Source of the DNA: Microbacterium sp. T2.11-28
GTDB lineage: Bacteria; Actinomycetota; Actinomycetes; Actinomycetales; Microbacteriaceae
DNA: 64,000 nucleotides
Reading direction: 5' to 3'
NCBI RefSeq assembly: GCF_950097975.1
Contig: NZ_CATNHF010000031.1
Location: forward strand, 1 to 64,000
The notes below the pieces were generated by a model. The model was not told where the DNA came from. It did not search any database and was given only the letters and a program-made list of their open reading frames with translations. Shown in pieces: positions 1 to 8,857 of the stretch. The position numbers were made by a program, and so were the translations under genes. Numbering within the stretch: position 1 is the first letter of the stretch; each line of letters opens with the position of its first letter.

Positions 1-129
1 GGTGAGGGCTACAACGAGCTGACGACCGGTCTGGAGAAGGCGATCGAGGGCATCAGCGACATGGGCGAGTCGCTCCGCAAGATGCAGCAGGCCATCAAGG
101 ACACCGACCAGGCGCTCGCCGGCAACTGA
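1..129 (+). CDS. WXG100-family protein, C-terminal fragment
   Basis: The gene enters from outside the window and only its last 42 codons are present. The fragment is one amphipathic helix with alternating polar and hydrophobic residues, ending QQAIKDTDQALAGN, which is how small WXG100 (ESAT-6-like) type VII secretion proteins usually end. The WXG turn itself lies upstream of the window. The next two genes also look type VII associated, which supports the call. Family assignment is by helix pattern and context only. Confidence 0.6.
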   Translation, partial: GEGYNELTTGLEKAIEGISDMGESLRKMQQAIKDTDQALAGN

Positions 130-137
130 CGGCTTCC

Positions 138-188
138 GGTCGCGGCGGTCGTGCCCCTGCGCTGCACGGGGCGCGGGCCGCCGCGACC
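138..188 (+). terminator. GC-rich hairpin after the WXG100 gene
   Basis: An 11-bp perfect inverted repeat (138-148 GGTCGCGGCGG with 178-188) encloses a second smaller hairpin. No T-run follows. It lies directly after the stop at 129 and could attenuate or terminate transcription before the next gene. Confidence 0.5.
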
Positions 189-248
189 GCCGTCCGCGCC
201 GCACATCCCGCGGCGCTCTCTCGTTCCGACTCCCCTGCGAGGCATCCG

Positions 249-536
249 ATGACCGACATGGTGAAGCTCGACCTCGGCGAGATCGCCGGTACGGCCGGTC
301 GCGCCCAGAGCATCCGGCGCACCTTCGAGTCGTCCGACGACTCGTCGCGGCAGGCCGCCGACGCCTGCGGTCACGCCGACCTCGCCGAGACCGTCCGGCG
401 CTTCGCCAGCACCTGGGACGACCGCCGCCGCGGCATGGCCGAGGCGCTCGGCACCCTGGCCGGTGTGCTGAGCGACATCCACGACGCGTTCGAGCAGGTC
501 GACCGCGACCTCGGATCCTCGATCGGGAGCCGCTGA
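249..536 (+). CDS. Small WXG100-sized protein of a type VII locus
   Basis: A 95-residue, cysteine-free, mostly helical protein. Its size and helix-turn-helix pattern fit the WXG100/ESX family, with a W near residue 58 (TWDDRRRG) near the turn, but no canonical W-X-G is seen. Such proteins form helical-hairpin dimers exported by type VII secretion. The stop overlaps the next start by one base (TGATG), so the two are probably translated together. Alternatively it is a chaperone-like partner of the large downstream protein. The ATG follows CCTGCGAGGCATCCG, with a weak Shine-Dalgarno. Confidence 0.6.
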   Translation: MTDMVKLDLGEIAGTAGRAQSIRRTFESSDDSSRQAADACGHADLAETVRRFASTWDDRRRGMAEALGTLAGVLSDIHDAFEQVDRDLGSSIGSR

Positions 537-2401
537 TGGATCCGCTCGACGGCGACCCGGTGGTCCTCCGCAGCACGGGGCAGCGCTATCGCGAGACCGC
601 GACCGCCATCCGCGCCGCCGTCGCGACCCTCCAGGACATCGCCCGCCCGGGCGCCATGGTCAGCGTCGCCATCGATCGGGTGCGCACCGACGCCGCCCAC
701 CTGGCCGACGAGGTGCACGCCGCCGAGAGCCGCTACGGCGAGACCGGCGAAGCGCTCCTGGACTACGCCACCGCCCTGGCCGACGCCCAGGAGCGGGCCG
801 TGCGGGCGATCGCCGATCACGACGCCGCGACCGCGGACCTGGGCGCCGCCCAGCGCCGCGAGCGCACGCTGCGCGCCGAGCGCACCACCCTCCTCGCCTC
901 CGACGGGGAGGGGGCCGGCGACCTGACGAGCCTGGACCGCCTGCTGCGGTCGGCCGGAGGAGACGCGGCCGACGCCGACGCCGCCGCGGCAGCCGCGCGC
1001 CGGCGCTACGACGACGCCGTCGCCGATCGCGATCGCGCCGCCCGCGCCGCCATCGGCCGCATCCACGACGTCGTCGAGGGGAGCGACCTCAACGACTCGT
1101 TCTGGGACGACGTCGGCGGCGTGTTCCACGACCTCGTCGACTTCCTCGCCGATGCCCTCGAGGCGATCGTCGACGCGATCGTCGCCGTGCTGAACGCGAT
1201 CGCGACCCTCATCGTCGCGGTGCTCGCGGTGATCGCGGCGATCGTGCTGCTGGGGCTCGCGATCCTCGCGGTGCTGGTGCTCGCACTCGTCGCGTTCGCC
1301 GTGCTCGTGCTCCTCGTGGCCGCCGTGCTCGTCGTCCTGATGGTCGCCGCCCTCGTCGTGCTCGGACTCGTCGTCGCCGCTCTCGTCCTGCTCGCGATCG
1401 TCGTCGCCCGCGTGCTCATCGGACTGTTCGTCTTCGTCACGGGCTTCGCCTGGCTGTTCGCGGTCAACCTGCTGCGGGGCATGGACCCCGTCCAGGCGCT
1501 GGTGCAGGCGGCGATCCCGGCGCTGCTGACGGCTTTCCCCGAGCTGTGGGCCGTCATCGCCCTCGCCTCGCTGCAGGAGACCGGAACGCCCGACTTCGTC
1601 GACGCCGAGAGTCACCGCCGCCGCCGCCACGAGTCGCTGGACACCCTCTTCAACGACCTCATCGCCATCGACGACGCCGGCCACCTCGACCCCGACGACG
1701 ACGCGACCAACCACGAGTCCGTCGTCCGCATCATCCCCTTCGTGGGACCCGACGGCGAGATCATCTACCGGGTCCACATCCCCTCTACCCAGCAGTGGAC
1801 CCCGGGCGGCACGAGCGGCAACGACGTGACGAGCGATGTCGTGGCGAAGATGAACCAGGCCCAGCAGACGCAGCTCGAGAAGATGGTCATCGACGCCATG
1901 CAGCGCGCCGGCATCCAGCCGGGCGACCACGTCATGCTCGCCGGCTGGAGCCTCGGGGGCATCACCGCCGGGAACCTCGCCGCCGACCCGGCGTTCAACA
2001 GCACCTATCAGGTGGATGCGATCGTCGTGGCCGGCTCCTCCGTCGACGATCTCGACATCCCGCACACGACCCGCGTGCTCGACATCTCGCACACGACCGA
2101 CCCCGTGCCGCGCACCGAGAACCCGTATCTGCCCGATCACTCCGACGATCCGAACCGCTACAAGATCGACGTGCCCGTCGATCCGTCGGACGACCTCGGT
2201 CACAACGCGAAGAAGTACCAGGAGACGGTCAACTCCCAGGTGACCGCCGGCGGCAGCCAGGCGGGCCGCGATTTCCTGGCCGACGACCCCGGCGCGCCCG
2301 GCGGCGTCCAGGTGTCCGACTACTTCGGGACGCCCGCCAAGCACGACGAGGACGGCAACCCCATCGGCTCGACCGACTACGCCTACACGCGAGGCGACTG
2401 A
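536..2401 (+). CDS. Large type VII-associated membrane protein with alpha/beta-hydrolase C-terminus
   Basis: A 621-residue protein in three parts. Residues 1-180 are an Ala/Arg/Asp-rich helical, probably coiled-coil region like the N-termini of ESX substrates. Residues about 200-325 are a very long hydrophobic tract of Val, Ala, Leu and Ile repeats, enough for four or more membrane passes. The C-terminal third carries a serine-hydrolase elbow G-W-S-L-G with Ser472, followed by sheets and helices typical of alpha/beta hydrolases. It is coupled to the preceding WXG100-like gene. A role as exported or membrane lipase, esterase or toxin is inference; no immunity gene is obvious, although the next two genes are candidates. 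Confidence 0.6.
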   Translation: MDPLDGDPVVLRSTGQRYRETATAIRAAVATLQDIARPGAMVSVAIDRVRTDAAHLADEVHAAESRYGETGEALLDYATALADAQERAVRAIADHDAATADLGAAQRRERTLRAERTTLLASDGEGAGDLTSLDRLLRSAGGDAADADAAAAAARRRYDDAVADRDRAARAAIGRIHDVVEGSDLNDSFWDDVGGVFHDLVDFLADALEAIVDAIVAVLNAIATLIVAVLAVIAAIVLLGLAILAVLVLALVAFAVLVLLVAAVLVVLMVAALVVLGLVVAALVLLAIVVARVLIGLFVFVTGFAWLFAVNLLRGMDPVQALVQAAIPALLTAFPELWAVIALASLQETGTPDFVDAESHRRRRHESLDTLFNDLIAIDDAGHLDPDDDATNHESVVRIIPFVGPDGEIIYRVHIPSTQQWTPGGTSGNDVTSDVVAKMNQAQQTQLEKMVIDAMQRAGIQPGDHVMLAGWSLGGITAGNLAADPAFNSTYQVDAIVVAGSSVDDLDIPHTTRVLDISHTTDPVPRTENPYLPDHSDDPNRYKIDVPVDPSDDLGHNAKKYQETVNSQVTAGGSQAGRDFLADDPGAPGGVQVSDYFGTPAKHDEDGNPIGSTDYAYTRGD

Positions 2402-2454
2402 GGATGCGCCCGGCAGTTGGCAGGATGGGAGCAGGCATCAGGAAGGCGGACGGC

Positions 2455-2943
2455 ATGCGCAGACGGATCATCGTGACGGCGCTCGCGCTCACGTGCGGGA
2501 TGCTGCTGGCCGCCTGCACGGGGCCGACGGCCGCACCGTCGCCCGACGGCACGCCGAATGCGGGACCCGGAGAGGGAGCTGACATGGACAAGCAGGCTGT
2601 GGCCGCGGCGATCGAGGAGATCCCGGGGGTCGAGGAGGCCGCCGTCGGCGCGTTCAACACCGGCACCCCCGACTCCTATGGAGCGCTCGTGCAGATCACC
2701 GTGGACGAGGACGGCCTGGCCGCCGTCGGCGACGTGATCGATGCGAGCGTCCGGATCGTCGCGGCGGACCCGGGGGACTACCGGACGTACGACTTCGAGC
2801 TGTCGGCACCCGACGAGACGGGGGAGCTCATCATCGACACCCTCTCCCTGTACCGCGACCGCATCCCCTTCGCGGAAGGCTCGTATCTCGGGTCGAACCT
2901 GTCGCTCACGGCCGACGAGCTGGCCGCCGTCGCCGCACGATGA
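2455..2943 (+). CDS. Putative lipoprotein
   Basis: A 162-residue protein with a lipoprotein signal peptide: MRRR, a hydrophobic core and the lipobox LLAAC (Cys21), followed by a Pro/Thr/Ser-rich linker. The mature part is small, acidic and of unknown fold. ATG 2455 was chosen over in-frame ATGs at 2404 and 2425 because GGAAGG lies 8 nt upstream and the signal peptide then starts at the Met. The stop overlaps the next start (ATGA). Position after the hydrolase-like gene suggests a partner or immunity lipoprotein, which is only inference. Confidence 0.65.
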   Translation: MRRRIIVTALALTCGMLLAACTGPTAAPSPDGTPNAGPGEGADMDKQAVAAAIEEIPGVEEAAVGAFNTGTPDSYGALVQITVDEDGLAAVGDVIDASVRIVAADPGDYRTYDFELSAPDETGELIIDTLSLYRDRIPFAEGSYLGSNLSLTADELAAVAAR

Positions 2944-3599
2944 GCGCGGCGTCCCCCGCGCTCCGCCTCGCGCTGCCCGGCACCTGGCAGGAGCTTCCGC
3001 TCGGCGACGACGCGTCGATCACCGACGCCGTCGCGGCACTCGTGCGAGCGCACTACGGCCGCCGCGACGATCAGGCGACCTTCCGGGCGCGGCAGCGCGA
3101 TCGCCTCGCCGAGGCGGCACGGCGCGCCCGCGACGCCGGCGCGACGCAGTACCACCTGTCGCTCGCGGCTCCCGGCGGGCTCGCGTTCGCCTCCTCCGTC
3201 GCCGAGTACCGCCCCGGCCTTCCGCTCGGCGCCGTCGACGATCCGGCGGCCGTCGCCGACGAGCTGGTGCGGGTGCTGTCACCGGGGGAGGCCGGCGCGC
3301 ACTGGGACCGCTTCGCCGCGGCCGGCGGCGCGGCGTTCGAGAAGGGCGACGGCCTGGTGCTGCGCACCGAGCGCCGGCTCGATCCCCCCGCCGACGACCG
3401 CGATGCGCCGGTCGCGATCGCCGACTACTGGCTGACCGTGCCGGGCAGCGCCGCGGTCGTCCTCCTCAGCTTCACCACGGCACTGGCCGCACTCGCGCCG
3501 CTGCTGACCGAGCTGTTCGACGCGGTCGTCGGCGCCGCCGAGTGGTCGCCGGGCGGCGGTTCGCCCACCGGTTCGCTGAGGGCGGAGCTCATCGGCTGA
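2940..3599 (+). CDS. Hypothetical protein at the end of the type VII locus
   Basis: A 219-residue protein I do not recognise. It has no signal peptide and one modestly hydrophobic segment near residue 175 (AAVVLLSFTTALAALAPLL), which may be a buried helix. The start overlaps the lipoprotein stop by 4 nt (ATGA), so the two are co-translated. It is the last gene before the rpsL promoter. Hypothetical genes in this place in ESX-like loci are often chaperones or immunity factors, but nothing here proves either. Confidence 0.55.
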   Translation: MSAASPALRLALPGTWQELPLGDDASITDAVAALVRAHYGRRDDQATFRARQRDRLAEAARRARDAGATQYHLSLAAPGGLAFASSVAEYRPGLPLGAVDDPAAVADELVRVLSPGEAGAHWDRFAAAGGAAFEKGDGLVLRTERRLDPPADDRDAPVAIADYWLTVPGSAAVVLLSFTTALAALAPLLTELFDAVVGAAEWSPGGGSPTGSLRAELIG

Positions 3600-3616
3600 C
3601 GAGGGGCCTCTCGCGT

Positions 3617-3645
3617 TTGCCCGCCTTCGTCATACGGCGTATCAT
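3617..3645 (+). promoter_or_regulatory. Promoter of the str operon
   Basis: -35 TTGCCC (3617-3622), 17-bp spacer, -10 TATCAT (3640-3645). The predicted start near 3652 gives a leader of about 225 nt before rpsL. Confidence 0.7.
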
Positions 3646-3651
3646 TGATCG

Positions 3652-3875
3652 GGTGTGCGCTCTTGCGCGCCCTGCGTCGTGCTTCGGTGCGGACGGGGCC
3701 GGGGTCGCACATTCCGGGATCGGCCTGCGAACAGGTCGCCCCCACGGCATATCCACCACGCAAACGCCCGGCGCTCTCGCGCTTGGCCGGTGGATCTGTG
3801 GTGAAACCACGAACGCTGTCACCGTGCAGCACCTGTGCGGTCCGAGAAGGCCGCACAGCCCAACAAGGAGAGAAC
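3652..3875 (+). promoter_or_regulatory. Structured 5' leader of rpsL
   Basis: About 220 nt without a convincing gene. It holds an ATCCACC...GGTGGAT pair (3751-3757 with 3789-3795) enclosing a GC-rich arm, followed at once by a GTGGT-GAA-ACCAC hairpin (3798-3810). It ends with AAGGAG (3865-3870), the rpsL ribosome-binding site. A regulatory role is inference. Confidence 0.4.
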
Positions 3876-4244
3876 GTGCCAACCATTCAGCAGTTGGTTC
3901 GCAAGGGTCGCTCGCCGAAGGTCACCAAGACCAAGGCGCCCGCCCTGAAGGCGAACCCGCAGCAGGCGGGTGTCTGCACCCGCGTGTACACGACCACGCC
4001 CAAGAAGCCGAACTCGGCCATGCGCAAGGTCGCCCGTGTCAAGCTCCGCAACGGCACCGAGGTCACCGCCTACATCCCCGGCGAGGGCCACAACCTGCAG
4101 GAGCACTCGCTGGTGCTCGTCCGCGGCGGTCGTGTGAAGGACCTCCCCGGCGTGCGCTACAAGATCGTCCGCGGCGCCCTGGACACCCAGGCCGTCAAGA
4201 ACCGCAAGCAGGCCCGTAGTCGCTACGGCGCCAAGAAGGGCTGA
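3876..4244 (+). CDS. rpsL: 30S ribosomal protein S12
   Basis: 122 residues, the normal length. S12 sits at the decoding centre and helps set accuracy. GTG 3876 starts the conserved [13 protein letters not shown]-terminus, with AAGGAG 5 nt upstream; longer in-frame extensions upstream are leader sequence. The conserved TPKKPNSA loop (residues 41-48) and the [12 protein letters not shown] segment are present, with Lys43 and Lys88, the residues altered in streptomycin-resistant strains, unchanged. First gene of the str operon, 5 nt before rpsG. Confidence 0.97.
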   Translation: MPTIQQLVRKGRSPKVTKTKAPALKANPQQAGVCTRVYTTTPKKPNSAMRKVARVKLRNGTEVTAYIPGEGHNLQEHSLVLVRGGRVKDLPGVRYKIVRGALDTQAVKNRKQARSRYGAKKG

Positions 4245-4249
4245 GTCAG

Positions 4250-4720
4250 ATGCCTCGCAAGGGACCCGCACCCCGCCGCGTCGTCGTCAACGACCCGGTC
4301 TACGGTGCTCCGATCGTCACCCAGCTGGTGAACAAGATCCTCGTCGACGGCAAGAAGTCGCTCGCCGAGTCGATCGTCTACAACGCCCTCAAGGGCGTCG
4401 AGGCCAAGAACGGCCAGGACGCCGTCGCGACGCTCAAGAAGGCGCTCGACAACGTCCGTCCCACCCTCGAGGTCAAGAGCCGCCGCGTCGGCGGCTCGAC
4501 CTACCAGGTGCCCGTCGAGGTCAAGCCGCACCGCGCGAACACGCTCGCGCTGCGCTGGCTCGTCAGCTACGCGAAGGGCCGTCGTGAGAAGACGATGACC
4601 GAGCGCCTGCAGAACGAGATCCTCGACGCCTCGAACGGCCTGGGTGCCGCGGTCAAGCGCCGTGAGGACACCCACAAGATGGCCGAGTCGAACCGGGCCT
4701 TCGCGCACTACCGCTGGTAA
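4250..4720 (+). CDS. rpsG: 30S ribosomal protein S7
   Basis: 156 residues, the standard length, starting [11 protein letters not shown]7 is a primary binder of the 3' major domain of 16S rRNA and nucleates the head of the small subunit. The conserved [14 protein letters not shown] and ending [12 protein letters not shown] are present. Spacing of 5 nt from rpsL and lack of a strong Shine-Dalgarno suggest translation coupled to rpsL. A hairpin in the 95-nt gap before fusA may alter the ratio to downstream genes. Confidence 0.97.
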   Translation: MPRKGPAPRRVVVNDPVYGAPIVTQLVNKILVDGKKSLAESIVYNALKGVEAKNGQDAVATLKKALDNVRPTLEVKSRRVGGSTYQVPVEVKPHRANTLALRWLVSYAKGRREKTMTERLQNEILDASNGLGAAVKRREDTHKMAESNRAFAHYRW

Positions 4721-4734
4721 CCCGTCGACAGGCT

Positions 4735-4762
4735 CGGGGAGCGTCGCATCCGCCGCTCCCCG
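4735..4762 (+). terminator. Hairpin between rpsG and fusA
   Basis: Perfect 9-bp stem CGGGGAGCG (4735-4743) with CGCTCCCCG (4754-4762) and a 10-nt loop. No U-tract follows, so an mRNA-stability element or partial attenuator is more likely than a full stop. Confidence 0.45.
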
Positions 4763-4815
4763 GGCCCGTCCTGGGCTGCTCGCCCGAATCCACTCCACCA
4801 AGTAAGGAAAACCCC

Positions 4816-6930
4816 GTGGCACAAGAAGTGCTCACCGACCTGAACAAGGTCCGCAACATCGGCATCATGGCGCACATCGATGCCGGCAAGACGACGACGA
4901 CCGAGCGCATCCTGTTCTACACGGGCGTCAACCACAAGCTCGGCGAGACGCACGACGGCGCCTCGACCACCGACTGGATGGAGCAGGAGAAGGAGCGCGG
5001 CATCACGATCACGTCGGCCGCCGTGACCTGCTTCTGGAACAAGAACCAGATCAACATCATCGACACGCCCGGCCACGTCGACTTCACGGTCGAGGTCGAG
5101 CGCTCGCTCCGCGTGCTCGACGGCGCGGTCGCCGTCTTCGACGGCAAGGAGGGCGTCGAGCCCCAGTCCGAGACCGTCTGGCGTCAGGCCGACAAGTACG
5201 ACGTCCCGCGCATCTGCTTCGTCAACAAGATGGACAAGCTCGGCGCCGACTTCTACTTCACCGTCGACACGATCGTCAGCCGCCTGGGCGCCAAGCCGCT
5301 CGTGCTCCAGCTGCCGATCGGCGCCGAGAACGACTTCGTCGGCGTCATCGACCTCGTCGAGATGCGCGCACTGGTGTGGCCCGGCGATGCCAAGGGTGAC
5401 GTGACCATGGGCGCCAAGTACGAGATCCAGGAGATCCCGGCCGACCTCGCCGACCGCGCTGCCGAGTACCGCGAGAAGCTGCTCGAGACGGTCGCCGAGA
5501 GCGACGAGGCGCTGCTGGAGAAGTACTTCGGCGGCGAGGAGCTCACGATCGCCGAGATCAAGGGCGCCATCCGCAAGCTCACCGTCGCCGGCGAGCTGTA
5601 CCCGGTGCTCTGCGGCTCCGCCTTCAAGAACCGCGGCGTCCAGCCGATGCTCGACGCGGTCGTGGACTTCCTCCCCTCGCCCCTGGACGTGCCCGCCATC
5701 GAGGCGCACGACCCCAAGGACGAGGAGAAGGTCATCGAGCGTCACCCCGACGCCAACGACCCGTTCGCCGCGCTGGCCTTCAAGGTCGCCGTGCACCCCT
5801 TCTTCGGTCGCCTGACCTACATCCGCGTCTACTCGGGTCACCTCGACTCGGGCGCGCAGGTCATCAACTCGACCAAGGGCAAGAAGGAGCGCATCGGGAA
5901 GATCTTCCAGATGCACGCCAACAAGGAGAACCCGGTCGACTCGGTCACCGCGGGCAACATCTACGCCGTGATCGGCCTCAAGGACACCACCACCGGTGAC
6001 ACCCTGGCCGACCCCGACCAGCCCGTCGTCCTCGAGTCGATGACGTTCCCCGAGCCCGTCATCGAGGTCGCCATCGAGCCGAAGACCAAGGCCGACCAGG
6101 AGAAGCTGGGTCTGGCGATCCAGAAGCTCGCCGAAGAGGACCCGACCTTCCGCACCGAGCTCAACCCCGAGACCGGTCAGACGGTCATCAAGGGCATGGG
6201 CGAGCTGCACCTCGACATCCTCGTGGACCGCATGAAGCGCGAGTTCCGCGTCGAGGCCAACGTCGGCAAGCCCCAGGTGGCCTACCGCGAGACCATCCGC
6301 AAGGCGGTCGAGCGTCACGACTACACCCACAAGAAGCAGACCGGTGGTTCGGGTCAGTTCGCGAAGATCCAGTTCGCGCTCGAGCCCCTCGAGGTCACGG
6401 CCGACAAGACGTACGAGTTCGAGAACAAGGTCACCGGTGGCCGCATCCCGCGCGAGTACATCGAGCCGACCAACCAGGGCTTCCAGGACGCGATGAACGT
6501 GGGCGTGCTCGCGGGCTACCCGATGGTGGGCGTCAAGGCGATCCTGCTCGACGGCGCGTCGCACGACGTCGACTCCTCGGAGATGGCGTTCAAGATCGCC
6601 GGCTCCATGGGCTTCAAGGAGGCTGTCCGCAAGGCCAACCCCGCGATCCTCGAGCCGCTCATGAGCGTCGAGGTCCGCACGCCCGAGGAGTACATGGGCG
6701 ACGTCATCGGCGACCTCAACAGCCGCCGCGGTCAGATCCAGTCGATGGAGGACGCGGCCGGCGTGAAGGTCGTCCGTGCCCTCGTCCCGCTGTCCGAGAT
6801 GTTCGGCTACATCGGCGACCTGCGCTCGAAGACCTCGGGCCGCGCCGTGTACTCGATGGAGTTCGACTCCTACGCCGAGGTCCCCAAGGCCGTGGCCGAC
6901 GAGATCGTCCAGAAGACCAAGGGCGAGTAA
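4816..6930 (+). CDS. fusA: Elongation factor G
   Basis: 704 residues, full length. EF-G is the GTPase that drives translocation and, with RRF, ribosome recycling. GTP-binding motifs are intact: AHIDAGKTT (19-27), DTPGH (83-87), NKMD (137-140). The [16 protein letters not shown] stretch of domain IV and the C-terminal domain V are present. The GTG start at 4816 follows AAGGAAAACCCC, a usable Shine-Dalgarno, and gives the conserved [17 protein letters not shown]. Third gene of the str operon; a strong hairpin lies between it and tuf. Confidence 0.97.
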   Translation: MAQEVLTDLNKVRNIGIMAHIDAGKTTTTERILFYTGVNHKLGETHDGASTTDWMEQEKERGITITSAAVTCFWNKNQINIIDTPGHVDFTVEVERSLRVLDGAVAVFDGKEGVEPQSETVWRQADKYDVPRICFVNKMDKLGADFYFTVDTIVSRLGAKPLVLQLPIGAENDFVGVIDLVEMRALVWPGDAKGDVTMGAKYEIQEIPADLADRAAEYREKLLETVAESDEALLEKYFGGEELTIAEIKGAIRKLTVAGELYPVLCGSAFKNRGVQPMLDAVVDFLPSPLDVPAIEAHDPKDEEKVIERHPDANDPFAALAFKVAVHPFFGRLTYIRVYSGHLDSGAQVINSTKGKKERIGKIFQMHANKENPVDSVTAGNIYAVIGLKDTTTGDTLADPDQPVVLESMTFPEPVIEVAIEPKTKADQEKLGLAIQKLAEEDPTFRTELNPETGQTVIKGMGELHLDILVDRMKREFRVEANVGKPQVAYRETIRKAVERHDYTHKKQTGGSGQFAKIQFALEPLEVTADKTYEFENKVTGGRIPREYIEPTNQGFQDAMNVGVLAGYPMVGVKAILLDGASHDVDSSEMAFKIAGSMGFKEAVRKANPAILEPLMSVEVRTPEEYMGDVIGDLNSRRGQIQSMEDAAGVKVVRALVPLSEMFGYIGDLRSKTSGRAVYSMEFDSYAEVPKAVADEIVQKTKGE

Positions 6931-6944
6931 CCCTTTCCCTGCTC

Positions 6945-6991
6945 GGATGCCGGGGCCTCGGCTCTTCGGTGAGGCGAGAGCCCCGGCATCC
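6945..6991 (+). terminator. Strong hairpin between fusA and tuf
   Basis: Perfect 12-bp stem GGATGCCGGGGC (6945-6956) with GCCCCGGCATCC (6980-6991), with extra pairing possible inside. It would stop or reduce read-through from fusA, so tuf probably has its own promoter. Confidence 0.6.
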
Positions 6992-7042
6992 ACCCAGCCG
7001 GTCGTCGAGCGAGGGCCCGAGGCCCGAGACGAGACGGCACCC

Positions 7043-7071
7043 AAACTGAATACAGAACCGTCAACTACACT
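7043..7071 (+). promoter_or_regulatory. Possible tuf promoter
   Basis: -10 TACACT (7066-7071) in an AT-richer stretch, with a weak -35 AAACTG (7043-7048) 17 nt upstream. The same -10 hexamer is used in the infA and groES promoters of this window. Confidence 0.4.
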
Positions 7072-7145
7072 GACAACATCCCCGTAGAACGCCGGTCGCA
7101 ATCCAGCGCCCGGAGATCTACAACGACCGTCCTGAGGAGGACCCA

Positions 7146-8339
7146 GTGGCTAAGGCCAAGTTCGAGCGGACCAAGCCGCACGTGAACATCGGAACGATCG
7201 GTCACGTCGACCACGGCAAGACGACGCTCACCGCGGCGATCTCGAAGGTGCTCGCCGACAAGTTCCCGTCCGCGACCAACGTCCAGCGCGACTTCGCGTC
7301 GATCGACTCGGCTCCCGAGGAGCGTCAGCGCGGCATCACGATCAACATCTCGCACGTCGAGTACGAGACCCCGAAGCGTCACTACGCGCACGTCGACGCG
7401 CCCGGTCACGCCGACTACATCAAGAACATGATCACCGGTGCCGCTCAGATGGACGGCGCGATCCTCGTGGTCGCCGCCACCGACGGCCCGATGGCTCAGA
7501 CGCGTGAGCACGTGCTGCTCGCCAAGCAGGTCGGCGTCCCCTACCTGCTCGTCGCGCTGAACAAGTCGGACATGGTCGACGACGAGGAGATCCTGGAGCT
7601 CGTCGAGCTCGAGGTCCGCGAGCTGCTCTCGTCGCAGGACTTCGACGGCGACAACGCTCCCGTCGTGCGCGTCTCGGGCCTCAAGGCTCTCGAGGGCGAC
7701 GAGAAGTGGACCCAGTCGATCCTCGACCTCATGGAGGCCGTCGACGAGTCCATCCCCGACCCGGTGCGTGACAAGGACAAGCCGTTCCTCATGCCCGTCG
7801 AGGACGTCTTCACCATCACCGGCCGTGGCACGGTCGTCACCGGTCGCGCCGAGCGCGGCACCCTGGCGATCAACTCGGAGATCGAGATCGTGGGTCTGCG
7901 CCCGACGCAGAAGACGATCGTCACCGGTATCGAGATGTTCCACAAGCAGCTCGACGAGGCCTGGGCCGGCGAGAACTGCGGTCTGCTCCTGCGCGGCACC
8001 AAGCGTGACGACGTCGAGCGCGGCCAGGTCATCGTGAAGCCGGGCTCGGTCACGCCGCACACCAACTTCGAGGGCACGGCGTACATCCTGTCCAAGGAGG
8101 AGGGTGGCCGTCACAACCCCTTCTACACGAACTACCGTCCGCAGTTCTACTTCCGCACCACCGACGTCACCGGTGTCATCTCGCTGCCCGAGGGCACCGA
8201 GATGGTCATGCCCGGCGACACCACCGACATGACGGTCGAGCTGATCCAGCCGATCGCCATGGAGGAGGGCCTCGGCTTCGCGATCCGTGAGGGTGGCCGC
8301 ACCGTCGGCGCCGGCACGGTCACGAAGATCGTGAAGTAA
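7146..8339 (+). CDS. tuf: Elongation factor Tu
   Basis: 397 residues, full length. EF-Tu-GTP carries aminoacyl-tRNA to the ribosomal A site. GHVDHGKT (19-26), DAPGH and NKSD mark the GTPase domain, and the C-terminal barrels are complete, ending [12 protein letters not shown]. The GTG start at 7146 has a strong GAGGAGG ribosome-binding site. It closes the str operon and is followed by its own terminator. In most related genomes the S10 operon follows closely; here about 13 kb intervene. Confidence 0.97.
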   Translation: MAKAKFERTKPHVNIGTIGHVDHGKTTLTAAISKVLADKFPSATNVQRDFASIDSAPEERQRGITINISHVEYETPKRHYAHVDAPGHADYIKNMITGAAQMDGAILVVAATDGPMAQTREHVLLAKQVGVPYLLVALNKSDMVDDEEILELVELEVRELLSSQDFDGDNAPVVRVSGLKALEGDEKWTQSILDLMEAVDESIPDPVRDKDKPFLMPVEDVFTITGRGTVVTGRAERGTLAINSEIEIVGLRPTQKTIVTGIEMFHKQLDEAWAGENCGLLLRGTKRDDVERGQVIVKPGSVTPHTNFEGTAYILSKEEGGRHNPFYTNYRPQFYFRTTDVTGVISLPEGTEMVMPGDTTDMTVELIQPIAMEEGLGFAIREGGRTVGAGTVTKIVK

Positions 8340-8361
8340 GACTCTTCAGACACCATCGAGA

Positions 8362-8390
8362 GGGTCGGATCCGAGAGGATCCGGCCCTTT
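8362..8390 (+). terminator. tuf terminator
   Basis: GGGTCGGATCC (8362-8372) pairs with GGATCCGGCCC (8377-8387), with one G-U pair and a GAGA loop, followed by TTT. It ends the str operon. Confidence 0.75.
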
Positions 8391-8547
8391 CGGCATTCCC
8401 GGAGGCTCCCGCGGCCGGCGCACCGGCAGGATGCGAGGGCAACCCGGGCCCTGGGGCGGAACCCCCTGGACCCGGCGGCGACGAGCGGTCATGATGAGTG
8501 CGGGCGGCGGCAGTGGCCGCGGCTCACGTCGACCGGGAGGAGAACAT

Positions 8548-8763
8548 ATGGGCATCGAGGATCTCGTGAACCAGGGCAAGGATTTCCTGGAGAAGAACAA
8601 GGACAAGATCGAGGAGACGCTCAAGTCGGATCAGGCCGAGGATGTCAGCGACAACGTCCTGGACGCTGCCGCGGACTTCGTCAAGAAGGTCGCTCCCGAC
8701 TCCATCGACGACAAGGTCGACGACGTGCGCAGCACCATCGACTCGAAGATCGGCAACGAGTAG
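8548..8763 (+). CDS. Small acidic protein, possibly MT0933-like family
   Basis: A 71-residue highly charged protein (many Lys, Asp, Glu, no Cys or Trp). ATG 8548 has a strong GGGAGGAG site upstream. The opening MGIEDLVNQGKDFLEKNKDKIEE resembles the small actinobacterial family annotated MT0933-like antitoxin, whose toxin activity is poorly supported. No toxin-like neighbour is seen. It stands alone between the tuf terminator and its own strong terminator, so it is a monocistronic unit. Confidence 0.6.
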   Translation: MGIEDLVNQGKDFLEKNKDKIEETLKSDQAEDVSDNVLDAAADFVKKVAPDSIDDKVDDVRSTIDSKIGNE

Positions 8764-8777
8764 TCGCCTCACCGACC

Positions 8778-8807
8778 GAGGGGCGGATGCCACGGCATCC
8801 GCCCCTC
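8778..8807 (+). terminator. Terminator of the small acidic protein gene
   Basis: A 14-bp perfect inverted repeat, GAGGGGCGGATGCC (8778-8791) with GGCATCCGCCCCTC (8794-8807), followed by TTC. The tip GGATGCCACGGCATCC recurs in the hairpin after rpmJ. Confidence 0.8.
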
Positions 8808-8844
8808 TTCGTGTGCCGGGGCGGGGTCGTCGGCGGGGGCTGGT

Positions 8845-8850
8845 TAGGAT
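8845..8850 (+). promoter_or_regulatory. -10 box, leaderless start of the acyltransferase gene
   Basis: TAGGAT ends 7 nt before GTG 8858, so transcription should begin at or next to the start codon. Confidence 0.55.
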
Positions 8851-8857
8851 CGGTGGG

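Noticed and set aside
371-2344. Long minus-strand open frame opposite the type VII hydrolase gene
   Set aside because: Its translation is low-complexity Arg/Gly/Val/Asp-rich sequence from GC-rich codons read backwards; the plus-strand frame has membrane, hydrolase and operon evidence.
4708-7101. 797-codon minus-strand open frame opposite fusA
   Set aside because: An antisense shadow of a conserved high-GC gene; no domain or credible start.
8548-8763. A toxin-antitoxin pair at the small acidic gene
   Set aside because: No partner gene; flanked on both sides by terminators, with an unrelated acyltransferase next.
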